Origin: Phoronis australis
Lineage: Eukaryota; Phoronida; Phoronidae
Length of the DNA stretch: 64,000 nt
Reading direction: 5' to 3'
NCBI GenBank assembly: GCA_002633005.1
Contig: NMRA01000292.1
Location: 135,439-199,438, forward strand
The notes beneath the pieces were generated by a model. That model did no database searches. It saw nothing but the letters and a program-made list of their open reading frames with translations, and was not told the origin of the DNA. Positions 1-13,400 of this stretch are shown here, one piece after another; within the stretch, counting starts at the first letter, position 1; every line of letters starts with the position of its first letter. Both the position numbers and the translations under genes were made by a program.

Positions 1-1342
1 TACCAGTATCATTCATTGTTTAACGTTATGTTGGACTTTATTGACAAGTTAGTGTAGTTAGCCAAAATGTCTATAAAACTGTAGATTTTAATCAGTAAAA
101 GTACATTTTCTGAAAGTTGAAAGCCTGTAGAATTTGATTATAAAATTGACTTGTAAATAGTCTGGTCACGTGACCATGCTTTTTTACAATTTAGCAAAAA
201 AGAAAGGTACATTAAAAGTAAATGTTACTTACAATGTGGTCAAATTCATTCGATATCAGTGTTCAAGATGACGTCTCAAAATGCATTTACAGTTTTCTTA
301 ATTGTTTCGCTTTCGTTTTATGCAACTTATTATTTTTCTTCATCAAAATCATAAAAGTCCTAACATTTGATGGCCACTCATGCAAAAGGGGAAAGTTTTA
401 AAAACAATTTCTAACAGCGTATTGGAGATTAGTGCATAACTCATTGTATCAAAAAGTTTCATATGAATCCATTCAGCTATTTCTGAGATATGAAGTTCCG
501 AAATTAGCCTAATTTTGACATTTTTTAGGATCCTACATAGCCTTAAAATACTTTTACTGCTTCATGTTTGCAGTACCTCTTTATAGTTCTTTTTGTCTTC
601 AGTCTGTTTCGTCAGTGATGATTAAAAATGTTATTTAGGATCGATGGTAACCAGACCTGGACTGCGTTCCATGGACGCAAGTGTCTGGAAAAAAAAGGAG
701 CATGGAAAATCTCCCGAGTGAAATGCGAGTGTTTTGAGGGTGCTCTGGAGCTTACAGATTAGTGTACATCAGGAAAATGGTGGCCATTGAAGTGATAGTG
801 AGGTTGGGATGTTGAATTATGGGATAGAATCCGTTATTTGGATTTCATAAGCAAAGAATTTTAGCTATAAGCACATCTCGAGTGTCCAAACAAAAGAAAT
901 TCTAGCTAATTTAGCTGAACCCTTTCATTTTGGAAGACTTGGGTGCATAGCCTGGCAACATAGGCAACCAATTTAGCACTGCCCAAAAATATCTTGTTAC
1001 CCTTAGCTCAGTGTTGTTAAAGGGCGTTATCATTTTAGTGCCAAAAAAATTTGGGGTTATTGTTGGATGGGATAGACTTCTTGAAAATTTTAACTTTGAC
1101 CAGTGTTATAAAACAACAAAATTTGGCTAGTACTGTGGAGCTAGTGGATCTGAATCTGTGCTACCTCAAATTTCTGAGTGTGTAAAAATATTTTTCTCGT
1201 TGAGAATGTCACTTTAATGAATGTACGACGGCGAGTGAATGCCAAAGTGATTGTGGTACTGTTTGTTTAAAAACAAACTCACTGTCTAACAACGTGCGTG
1301 TGAATTTGGTATTATTGCTGTTCTCTTAACACCTTGTGAAAG
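1..1342 (+). other. SBNO intron upstream of the DECH-box exon
   Basis: I see no exon here. The strawberry notch reading frame starts abruptly at an AG acceptor at 1341-1342 with the motif II exon, so this stretch should be the intron before it. The Walker A half of the protein lies outside the window. The DNA is AT-rich with no repeat I can name. Confidence 0.6.
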
Positions 1343-1569
1343 ATCATATTTGACGAGTGTCACAAGGCCAAGAACCTCTGTCCAACTGGCTCATCCAAGC
1401 CGACTAAAACGGGTCTGTCAGTGCTGGACCTTCAGAACAAGTTACCGAAGGCTAGGATTGTCTATGCGAGTGCAACCGGTGAGCCATGAATTTGTTAAGT
1501 AGCAGGGATTTACAATCTTGGGATTACGACCAGGTGGAACTGGTATCCATTGGAAAAAGCCTGGTTTAG

Positions 1570-1649
<80 letters not shown>

Positions 1650-4415
1650 TAAAGGATTTGTACAGATAAAGATACTACCAATTGATGAATTTTGTCCAGA
1701 TAAAAACCAGAATGCAACTGAACGATTAATCTGAATTATTTGAATCACTCCATAATTCCGATGGTTTTCAGAGAGAAATTTTTTACTTTTTGAAAAAGTA
1801 CTGCTTAGAGTCTATGATTAAAAGGAATTAGACAACTGTGAAAGTTTTTGTTTTAAAGCAAAATCCGTACTTGTCATTTCTTGAAAAATATCAGTTCTAG
1901 AGTGATTAGGCTTTGATACATCCTATGCTGCAAATTCACTCAGTTTACTGGTTTCCGCCTAAGACTGACAAAATGTTTATGCCATGCAAATATGTGGTGA
2001 CCTCTATAGAGTCTCAGTGGACTCTACTCACTGATTTTTATGCAATGATGTCATAACCATGTTTTGACTCCCTTCTATTACATTGAAGGGTGGTGGGAGA
2101 TATCATGCTGAATGCTATTTCTTAGGTGCAACCGAACCACGAAACATGGCATACATGACAAGACTTGGTCTCTGGGGTGTTGGTACTCCATTCAAAGAGT
2201 TCAATGACTTTATTCAGGCTGTGGAAAGAAGGTATGTGGTATATGTTAGTTGTCGAGTAGAGTAAGTGACACCATTTAACATGCACTTTTGTGTATGACT
2301 AGTTTAGGAAATGTTTATAAATCTAACCCTTAAGTCATGAAATGCTGGACATACAAGTATAAAATGATATTCATCTGCAATGTTATTTGGACAGAAAAGA
2401 CATGCTATACTGCCTCCCAAAGTAACACTAAAAAATTACAAATCGGAAAGTTATATTCCCAATATATTCAAACTTCTTGAGGGACATTCATCACAGCTTA
2501 CTTGTAACGTAATCCATTATGCAATGATGACTTTCAGTTGTCCTGTGATGTCATTCCCAGACAACCAATTCATACAGACTCTGGGAGCTAATTGTGTGTG
2601 TGTTGTTGGGGTGGGGGCACTCTAGTTGTCTCTTTAATGGTCTATGGGTTTGGAATGAAGGCATATCTTTTGAGGACATGGTGTTATGGAGTTTAGAAAA
2701 GTCTAGTAGAAGTATACCTTTAAGTGCACCAGTACTCCAATCAGTTGTTGAATTGTGACTTGGACCAGTTGATTTTGGCACTAGAGTGTCTCTCCAGAAT
2801 TTGACATTTCATTGCTATACAGTTGAAATTGGTGCTTTCAATTTTGGGTTGATTTCTACCACATGTGATACACATGCCTGTATTTGTGCAAGAAATAGCT
2901 TGAGTGATTCTTGTTGAACTTGTATTCAGAGGTGTTGGTGCTATGGAATTGGTTGCTATGGACATGAAGCTACGCGGTATGTACATCGCCAGGCAGCTCA
3001 GTTTCCACGGCGTCACATTCAGGATTGAGGAGATTCCAGTGAGCAAAGATACCATCAAGGTGTACAACGCATCCGTCAAACTGGTAAGGCTGGTCTGTAG
3101 TGGAGGCGTATGGCGTTTTGTGCTTTCTGTTTCTATTTTTTTGGGACGTATGTGCAATCTTATGGTATTGTTGAATTGATGAAACGGGTTGGATTTAAGT
3201 AACTATGCAATACTCTGGGTCTCCAGATGTTGCACACCAACTGAGATGAAATCAGATAATGCTCTATTTATGCATTTCTTCCTGTTCTGGGTTACATTGA
3301 CTTGTTTTGCATGTTTCCAGTGGGTGGATGCTAGAGAGAAGTTTCAACTGGCCGCTGACCTCATCGATGCTGAGAAACAGATGCGGAAGAGTATGTGGGG
3401 TCAGTTCTGGTCAGCGCACCAGCGCTTCTTCAAGTACCTTTGTATATCTGCCAAGGTGCCCTTTCTGGTGAAGCTGGCTCGTGAGGCTGTCAAGGATGAC
3501 AAGGTAAGGATTACCAATGTACTCAGAGGTGACATGTAGAGTTGGAGTGCTCTATAGCTTTTTAAAACAAAGTTTTATGCAAGCTGATATATTGTACTTA
3601 TTTGCAAATGACATTCTTTAAACACATCATCGTTTTTTTTTTGGTAGAATCCATGGTAAATGTGGATGTGATGCCTCTCTGTACGGTCCTTTTGTTTATT
3701 GTGAGGTGGCTTTGTTTTTCAGTGTGTTGTCATTGGTCTTCAGTCAACCGGGGAGGCACGAACATTGGAACAGCTAGAAGAACAGGGGGAGTTGACTGAC
3801 TTTGTTTCAACAGCTAAGTAGGTGACACTCAAGTACCTGGCCAATGAATCCAGGGTGTAAACATGTATTGCTCTTTTAACATAGCTGTACTGTTATGGAA
3901 TCAAAGATAATGCATTCATTTCTGATTTCATTTCTGCAACTAAGTTGCTGTTAAGTGAATCAAAAAAATCGCAATTTATGATTTTCTCGCACTCTCGTCT
4001 GTGGCGATACGTGCAGTCCATTACTCAAGACATGCAGGTGACTTTGCAGGTTACTTTTAATAGTTATGGTTTGTTTTTTGTTCCTCGACAACAAAGAATG
4101 TTTTGTGTAGTGTTTATTATTATAATAAACTTAGGTAATTGTCACTTAAGGTTGCACAGAGACATGAGTGCATTTTTGGGACACCCTATATAGGACAGTT
4201 GGAGATAGTTTCATGAGTGTTGCTGACATTGGTTGTTAATTTCTCTGTTTCTTGTAGGGGTGTTTTCCAATCTCTCGTAGAAAAGCATTTCCCTGCGCCT
4301 AATACTGGTAAAGTGTTTGATATGTTTGGTTTTGGCAAGAGCATATTTGATGAGCTGCGTGACACACCGCCTTCGTCACCAAAGACTACGAGATCTGGCC
4401 AAAAAAGAAAGCGAG
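1343..4415 (+). CDS. SBNO: SBNO exons 1-6: motif II (DECH) and inter-helicase region
   Basis: These exons cover window residues 1 to 277. The first exon opens with [14 protein letters not shown], the family's DECH version of motif II, and ends at the YASATG motif III. Next come the conserved [25 protein letters not shown] and [19 protein letters not shown] blocks, and the [13 protein letters not shown] segment that opens the second RecA-like half. Exon 6 ends in a short basic run (QKRKR) that leads into the variable linker. All introns here are under 750 bp. Confidence 0.95.
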
Positions 4416-7400
4416 GTTTGTTTCAGAGCACATTTCAGTATCTCACACCTATGAGGACTTTCCTACTTCCTTGCCAAAGAAAATGAGTTCAGGTTTAATA
4501 GCCGGTTGATCTTAGAGGGGTATCTGGAGAAATTTTCTCCAAATGGGCAAATAAAAATTCACTTGCAATTTGGTTCAAACTTCCAAATTTGATGGCATTT
4601 TTTTCCAAATACAATAAATACCTTTGGTTCACAATCATGCACACATCCGAGGATGGGCTCAAAATACTACAGGAATTAAACAGATGGGAGTTGGAATTGA
4701 CCAACAAAAATGGGAAGGACCCAGTCCTCATGTAAGCACGTACGTGTTGTGATCACCTGCATTTCTCTTAGCACAGGGGGAGTTTGTTCGCAGTTGAATA
4801 CACGGCATATTCCTAGTTTTCCATTTGGCAGAAGAAAAGAAAGTAACACGTGGGATCTTTTGGGTGCTCTGATACATTTACCCAGTTGCCCCAGTTGTTT
4901 AATTCAGATGTCCATTTTCTCATTTGCGACTGTTGGCAACTACGTATGCGTCGTTTGTCAAGGCTAGGTCTTTGCACCATGGCATATGGAGTTTCCTTGT
5001 TTTGGCGACTTAATTTCCCATTTGGAGACACGTATGAATTTTGCCAAATGGCATTTGGTGAGTTCACGTTATGCTAAGTGTCGAGCCCTGTGAAGTCAAC
5101 TCTACATCCATCGGCACGCAATGGGCTTTGATGTTTTTTGAAGCTACTATAAATTCAAATTTGCATGATTTTAATTTCGGCCTCCTAACCTCTGCTCAAC
5201 TAGTAAATGAAGGTGAATATATTCTATGTAAGGGTATCTGATTATGTTTTTGTGTGACATTATGATTAATAACAGAAGCTTTGATTGGCCAGTCTCTCTG
5301 ACTCTTGTGACCCTGTTCCACCAAGAGAGTGTAAATATTTCGGTACGAGGAAAGTTCAAAATATTCAACAAGTTTGTTTGAAAAGGCAGAATCTGGTGGA
5401 AAATCTTTGAATTTGAAGTTAAGAGTTAAGCAACTAAATGTGAAATGGACTTTTGGCGAATGAGACCAGTCAGGTTGAAGTCACTACCAGGAATCTGAGG
5501 TTGTTGCATTTGGCGCGCTTGTGTTCACCACATCTGACACTGCATGGAAACTCGGACAACGTAAGTCGGGTCCACCCTGACTGAAGGAAGGAAAAGTTCA
5601 TCTTAAGTGAAGGGCTGAGTGAATAAACTAGAACCATACCACAGAACTTTGTCCGAGTTGAGCAAAAATCTGATTCTGACATGTCTGACTTATGCAAGTT
5701 TTGTAAAAAATGTGCTGTGCCTTTTGATAGTGCAAACTAATATGTATACAAAAATGACTGCGTAAACTTAAATCTATGGCCATGTATTCGTGTAAGAAAT
5801 ATGATGAACCAAGTTCAATAATATTCTACCTATTTGCTTTGACTATTTCAAGGGTTTGTTTAATCGTAGTAACTGTAACTATGGTTGTAGGTGATCGTAG
5901 TAAATGTAACTATGGTTGTAGGTGATCGTAGTAAATGTAACTATGGTTGTAGGTGATCGTAGTAAATGTAACTATGGTTGTAGGTGATCGTAGTAACTGT
6001 AACTATGGTTGTAGGTGATCGTAGTAACTGTAACTATGGTTGTAGGTGATCGTAGTAACTGTAACTATGGTTGTAGGTGATTGTAGTAACTGTAACTATG
6101 GTTGTAGGTGATCGTAGTAACTGTAACTATGGTTGTAGGTGATCGGAAAGCTAAGAAAGGCAAGAAGAAGTACAAAGAAGCAAATGGAAAAGCATCTGAA
6201 AGTGACAGTGAATTCTGTCCATCTTCAGATGAATCATCAGATAGTTCATTGTCCGATGAAAGTTTATCAGAAAACGAAGACGATTTCAATCCATTTGGCA
6301 GCGGGTCCGATAGTGACACTGGTTTGTATTTTTTTATTTCAACTGAATATGTTTTCAAATTTAAGAGTTACCTAGGCAACAAATAATTTTAAAAATTTTG
6401 TTTTATTTTTGTACAACATTTCTTGTCAAAATAGAGTTTTTGTATTTAAAAAACACTAAACATTCCTGCTTATTCTTCAAAGCTGTACTTTCAGATTCTT
6501 GGATACAAAAACCACGGAAGCTGAAAAAAGCAAAAAAGTCAAAACCAAAGAAAGACAAGGACTCATTCGACGACAAGTTTGACCGAGCGTTAGAGGCAGC
6601 TGGTCTGAAGGCAAGCAATAAACCAGTCACCAGGGAAAACTCCAGTTCTAGTCTCAGTTCTTTACAAGGTATAGTCCTTGGTACCAGTCAAATGTAGCCA
6701 TGGGGGATACTGAGTGACCCTTTCCCGTTTCTGCAGTCAGTTGAAGCTCCTTCAGTATAATATTTCTTCATGTTTTGTCCTAAAAATGAAGAATTTTCTT
6801 AACACGGCACTCCTTTTTTAGTCACAGCATTAGTGGCTGTTAAGTGCAAGTGGAATGCTTTGTTTAACAAAATGTGTCTTAAAGAAAACTTGCTGCTGAA
6901 ATGCATTTAATTGCATTGTATAAAATAAAGTGTGGGATGTTGTCTTTATTGTATGGTTTACACTGAAGTTGTTTGATTGATTGGTTAATATTTTTGTCTG
7001 TGGTTCTTCTTTATGTGGACAAAATTGTGATAATGATACTACACATTTGAAACTGATAGTATTTCAATACTGATTTCAAAGAGCATAAGAATTTTTGGAA
7101 AAATAAATAAGGTCCACATTTTAAGTTATCGTTTGGTGGAGTGTTACAAGACTCTCGTTGGGGGCTGGTGAAATTAAAGATCTTTATAGCTTTGTATCAT
7201 TAATTCTGTGGTCAGCATGTGCAAACTTGTAAAACACATTTATCCATGTCAGTCATAAATGATTATGTACTCTAGCACAATCTTGAGCTTACATAAAAGG
7301 AATAAAAACCCGCAAAAATAATTTTGAGTTTGATTTTGAGTAGAAAGATTAAACCCTGACCTTGCTGTAAGGTTACTATTAAGTGCTATCATTTGTAGGT

Positions 7401-10400
7401 GCTCGTACTAACCCGTTGGCTGGTACCCCTGATGGTCGAGAGAAGGCCCAGGCTCTCAAGCAGGAGCTGCTGGACTCTCTGGAGGTGCTCGGTGACAAAC
7501 TGCCTCCAAATACATTGGACGAACTCATAGACAGTCTTGGAGGCACAGAAAACGTGGCAGAGGTTGGTCTTTTCTATCATATTGGGTTATTGCACTCTCA
7601 TGCCTAGCAAAAATTTGCCACTCCTTGAAGCTCTCCACGTATAAATACATTTCTGCTGTTTTCACTGTTTCAAACTCAGAATGCTTCTTCACCCAGAAGT
7701 TTGATTCAGAATTTCATTATTCTGTTCCTTTGGCTAAGTCTTTAGGATATGGGTTTATTCAATTCTTTCTTTAAAGAGTCAATTCAATACCAATTACAGG
7801 CTCATCCTAAAAATTTGCTCAACATTTCTTTGGCCTACTCTAAATTTCGTCCAATTGTTTTTATGACTTCTCTTGTTGTGTAAATGTTGCTAACAATCAA
7901 ATAGCCTAACAGTCTTGTATCTGCTTCCAAAAACCTATTGTCCCAAATATAACCTAACTTGCCATAAAAAATTAGTGTGCTCTATCAGCAAAGCTGCTGA
8001 CTTGATTATCAGAAGCCATTTTCTCACACTTTATCCTCCATGCTTCAGATGACCGGCCGTAAGGGGCGTGTGGTAACGACGGAAGATGGTAATGTCCAGT
8101 ACGAGAGCCGGAGTGAGTTTGACGTACCCCTGGAGACACTGAACCTCACGGAGAAACAGCGCTTTATGGACGGTGAAAAAGTACGTGAAAACTGCATGTG
8201 GCATTAAAGTTAAAGTTGTTCTCTGATGTGTCAATATTTTTGGCTTACTTCTAAGAACCAATTAAATTTTGAGGAAATCGCGGAAAGTTGGGGATCATTT
8301 TGTTGGTTAATTTTCATTAAATGCTTAAATTCAGTGCTCTAATCACGTGTTTGTATCATTAACTATTTTGAACAAAGCATCGCTGATACTATAGCGACTG
8401 CACGACTACATCAATTTGTGCGCATGTTTCAGCAACAAAACGTTAACGACAGGTTATCATCTCTACAAGGAAGGCATGCTTCTCGAGGATTTGTGTTGCT
8501 ACTTCAATGATGGCTTTTGGAAACAATATATTATACCTAAGAAGGCATTACCTGTTTAATCGTCTCACTGAGCATGCTCCTGTTGTAGAATATTGCTATA
8601 ATCTCTGAGGCGGCTAGCTCAGGCATCTCCCTGCAAGCTGACCGCCGGGCTGTCAACCAACGGCGGAGAGTGCACCTTACACTGGAACTGCCATGGAGTG
8701 CTGACCGGGCCATTCAGCAATTTGGTGAGTGTGGCGAGGCAATGAATGTTGGGTGATTGTGGTTAGAATAGTTGCATTTTAAAATGGTGATATCAACCCT
8801 AGTCCTGCTAACCCCGGGCTTCTCCGGTTTCAACATTCCAGTCTGTCTGGCTAACCCCGAAGGTCTCCGGTTGCCTAGCACTGATCTAAGTAGGTCAAAC
8901 TCAATTAAAAAATAACGGCCAATCAGAAAATTTAAAAGGGTCTAGTTAGGCTGGGTTGCTTCAGACAAGTCATAAGGTCCTAAGTATTCATGAAAGACTG
9001 TTTGTGATTGGCTAATTGAGCAAGATTGGTCTAGGATTCCATATTGAGCATGGGATTTTCCAGTCTTCCTGCACACCGGTAACTTATCTTGACTTACCTG
9101 TTGTTCTGAGGCCTGTTGTTTGAAATGGACAGTTGATACTGATTTCAGAACACTTCTACCCTTGTTTTAATTGACATATGTTCATATTTTTTGGTTATTT
9201 GTGTTTATTTGCATGAGATGAGAATATTGAAAACTGCTGTATTTTACACCATTACCGGTGTTCCATTGGTCATCAGCAGCATATATCATAATTGTCCACC
9301 TAATTAATATGATAAAGATGAATCTGATTTTATGAGCTTCACAATGATGTGTAATACATGGTATATAAATCAAACTGGTTTGTTAAATCTTTGATTAAAA
9401 CAATCGAGTGTGTTAATATTGAGCTTGACCTAAAAATGGTCAGGACACAGTTTACAGTGTATAGCACTACAAGGGTTAATAAGATAATAATTATGTTTAC
9501 TTAGTGATCGTATTGCTTTGATTCATTACTTTCACCAATAAAATACTGTACCAACACCAACTGTTCTACTAATACTTTTTTCTTAAACATCAATTCCTGT
9601 GCCCTGTTTTTAATACTTACTATGTGGAGGATGGGATAACTTTGTTGCTTCAAGTTTAAAAGAATACCGGTTAATGACCTTTTTGGACTTGTGTTTACAA
9701 GACTGGTCTATGAGTAGACAGTAATACGTATCACGTCTTCACTTCAGGGCGAACTCATCGTTCTAATCAAGTCAATGCTCCCGAGTACGTGTTCCTGATT
9801 TCTGAACTGGCGGGTGAGAGGAGATTTGCGTCCACAGTAGCAAAGAGATTAGAAAGTCTAGTGAGTATCTTAGGCATACATATAGGAGATGGTTGTCAAG
9901 CTCGACTTTGAGCTAATTGCAATAGAATTGTCTGCTACACTGCCTGCTGGTCACTCTAAGTTTACTTGCAAGTATCTTGTGTCTAAGAAACGCAGCCCAG
10001 ATTTTCATTGTCATTCAACACATCCCATGATGCCCTTGTACGTTCTTTTGTGTTCTCACAGTGCTAGAGAGTTATATGTAGAGCGTTTCCAGTTGTCAAG
10101 TTTTATTCCAGGGTGCTTTAACTCATGGGGATCGACGCGCTACAGAGTCTCGTGATCTCAGCCGATTTAACTTTGATAATAAGGTGAGCAGTTTCATCTA
10201 TAGTATACACATGCATTGACTAGGTTGTGTTTATACTCTATTGATGGTATTAAGGTTGTAAGTCTGAAAATGAGGAAATTTGACCAACTTTGGAGCATCA
10301 TATCTCATCGGTTGTTGCGATTCAAATAAAACTTTCCAGTTAGTATGATTTATGCACCGTTTTCAAAAGCATTTTTAGGAATTGCTTCTCAAGTTTTGTT

Positions 10401-13400
10401 CGTAACCTTCTGCCAGAATTGGAACTTAATGGTTTCGATGAGTAAATTTTACTGTGCATGAAACAGAAATTTAGGATAATGAGACAACCTTTTTGAACCT
10501 TCACGTTGAATAAATTAAATCAAAGGAAATTCGTCACTTTCACTTGGAATTCGTGCAATGGAGTATTTAGTCAATCTTGATCTCAAGTTATGTAGACTAG
10601 TGTAAGTCTTGCCACATAGCTCACGTTTTTGTTGCACAATTCACAAAACTATAGAATTTTAATTTTTTTACATGTTTAGTACGGTCGTGTTGCACTAGAG
10701 GGCGTCATGAAATCAGTCGTAGATCTGGAAACTTCCATTGTTCCTCCTCCTAAGAAATACTCCGGCGACTTCGTTCAAGGTGAGGATTATCTTTACACAC
10801 TTTCACAGTGCTATGAAAGTTAGAACTGTGGAATGTTGTTTATCATTAGCTTCTCATTGGTTAAAGTAATGAAACCGACGTCATAACATTCAGTCATTCC
10901 CATTGGATGAAATCTGGTAAACCCCAGATGGTGATCACCTTTGACTTGAGTAGTTACAATTTATTAAAACGGGTAGAGATCAAAGTAAACAAAATCAAGG
11001 GGTCCCCAATCCCATGGTTAAGCCCAAACACGTTCAGTGCATAGAAGGCATGTGCAATGGTGGCGATGTGATCGATTAACTTCCGACCAAGCCATGCGCG
11101 TTTATGCCCACAAACGGAATTCCATGTGTCTTTCATCATGTTTCCATAGGGCCACTTTTCAGTATAGGTGGCGCTGTGTCAGAGGGTAGATTGTCTTCTG
11201 TAGTCTTGTAAGAGTGTATACAGTTATTATTGATTTCTAACAAATGAATAATGGTTACAACGTACAACGCTCACGTGAGGAAGCATAAGACATTCAAGGT
11301 ACAATAATCTCCACGGCCTTTTTGGGCAAAATAATATATTTTCTAGAACAGTTATAAACAACAATCCTGAAAGTTTTTCGATATAAGACGATGCTGTATA
11401 AGGCCAATCATTACGTTTCTTGTTTTCTGCCAATCAGCCGTGACCACAGTGATATTCATAAGTGCGGTTAGAATCTGGAATGAGTATAGTGCTAGTCCCG
11501 GTCAAAATTGGTTGGCTAAAACCATTCCATGAAAATATTGAATAAGTAATACAGCAAAAGAAAACCATGATGAATGTGCGTTATTGGTGAAATAATGAAT
11601 TTCCCCGAGAACACTAAAAAATGCCATACAAGGGCCATAATTGCATATGAGGTCATGTGTTCTGTTTTCATTTTTGGTTGGACCATTTACCACTTTATTA
11701 TTACTTGTGCAATGTATTTACTGGACAGGTTTGAATTTATTGCTGATCATGATACCGGTTTGTTCTGACCAATGGATAATGGCCATTCTAGCAAAACTGG
11801 AAGTGTACGTTCAATACTCCTATTATTGTTTGAACTCTGCAAACACTGCTAAGATGAGAGGGAGACTTTTAGAAAGCAATGGAGGCTGATCATGTGGGTT
11901 AGGTGGCATGTTTGTCACCACCTGGCTGTACCAGGAAGTACATTTTGGTAGCTGCTGCCATAGAGGAACGCTTTTACTTCAAGAAAAGACTTTTTTTACT
12001 GTGTATGAATTTAGAAGTGTGGAGTTTTAAAAACTAAAGTTAAAGGCCGCTAGTATCTGGTCCCATGCATTCAGCCACCCTGTTGCTTCTTGAAAGTCTC
12101 CCATGCATTCAGCCACCCTGTTGCTTCTTGAAAGTCTCCCATTATAATGGGGGTATCCTCGTTGCAGGCCGTGCTTCTAAATACAGTGTTCTGATTTTGT
12201 TAAGAAGTAACTGACAACCTTCCGGTCATTTGTTTTTCAAAATTCGATATTGACATATTGTGTAGCATTATGTCTGTATTTTTGATTTCTACTACTAACA
12301 TTTCTTTAAATGTATTTTTATGCACCTGATATGCAAGTTGTTTGGTACTACTGATTGATAATTGCGTGTTAAATCTTTATCTGTCATTTTCAGTCCCTTT
12401 AATTTTTGATGCTTTCAGAACTTTTAAATGCAAATTTCTTTTTTAATAGTCATTGGGTCGATTCTCCTGAAAATTTTCTCACTTATTTTACCAATTTAGT
12501 GGTCTGTGGTAGAAGTAACTTTAGATTTTTGATTTTCCTTCGAACAACAGAGATATCAAAAATTAAAACTTACGACCAGGTTTTAAAAAGAGACTCTGGA
12601 TTGTTTGAGGGTAAATCAAAATTCTGAGACACGGTGCCCTGCAAATTGACAGCAAGAATATATAGTTCAAACATGAAGTCACCTGCATTTAAAGTGTTCA
12701 GTAAATTCATAAAAATTTGAAGAATATTCATGGTTCATAAATACAGCATTGATATACCCTTTGATCAGAAGGTAATATATGGTTACTTGTCAAGACGGTT
12801 AATCAGCCTTCTTGTCATCCAAACAGCAGATCTTACTGTGAGAAGCCCACGTCATTGACACGATTTTTGATTAGGCTTCGTTCACCCATATGACTGGGCA
12901 GAGTATTACCATTTTGGACATTAATGAACTTTGCTATTTAATACTAATGCAACAGATACCGGTAGTACGCCTTTGTGAACTTGTTTTGTCTGATCTGCTT
13001 CTAATCAGGCATTCTATTTGGCTTGTTATAGAACAACACATCTGAATGTGGTATAAGTAACCAAACATTATTTATGTATACACAACTTGTCAATCAAGTT
13101 CCAGGTACAAAAACCCATTCTCACTAAGCTATGTTCAGTTGTAACCAAGACTGTGATACCTTAGGTTTCCTGGCACAGGATTCCTTTTAAGTATTTTTTG
13201 ACAGTGGTTGTTGAGCATTAAAAATGGTCTATGTAGTATTGGCTTTGTAGCTTCATACCCAGTTCTGTCTTAGCTGTGATTGAACTATAGCCTTTGGTAA
13301 AACAAGGTATAGGTTTTGAAAACCGTTCGATTTCAAGTCTTTTGCAAAGTAGGCTCCAGAAATTGTCCTCAGCATTTTAAGCACACAAGGGATTCAGAAC

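Noticed and set aside
1442-1748. Cys-Val repeat ORFs
   Set aside because: Translation of the (CA)n microsatellite.
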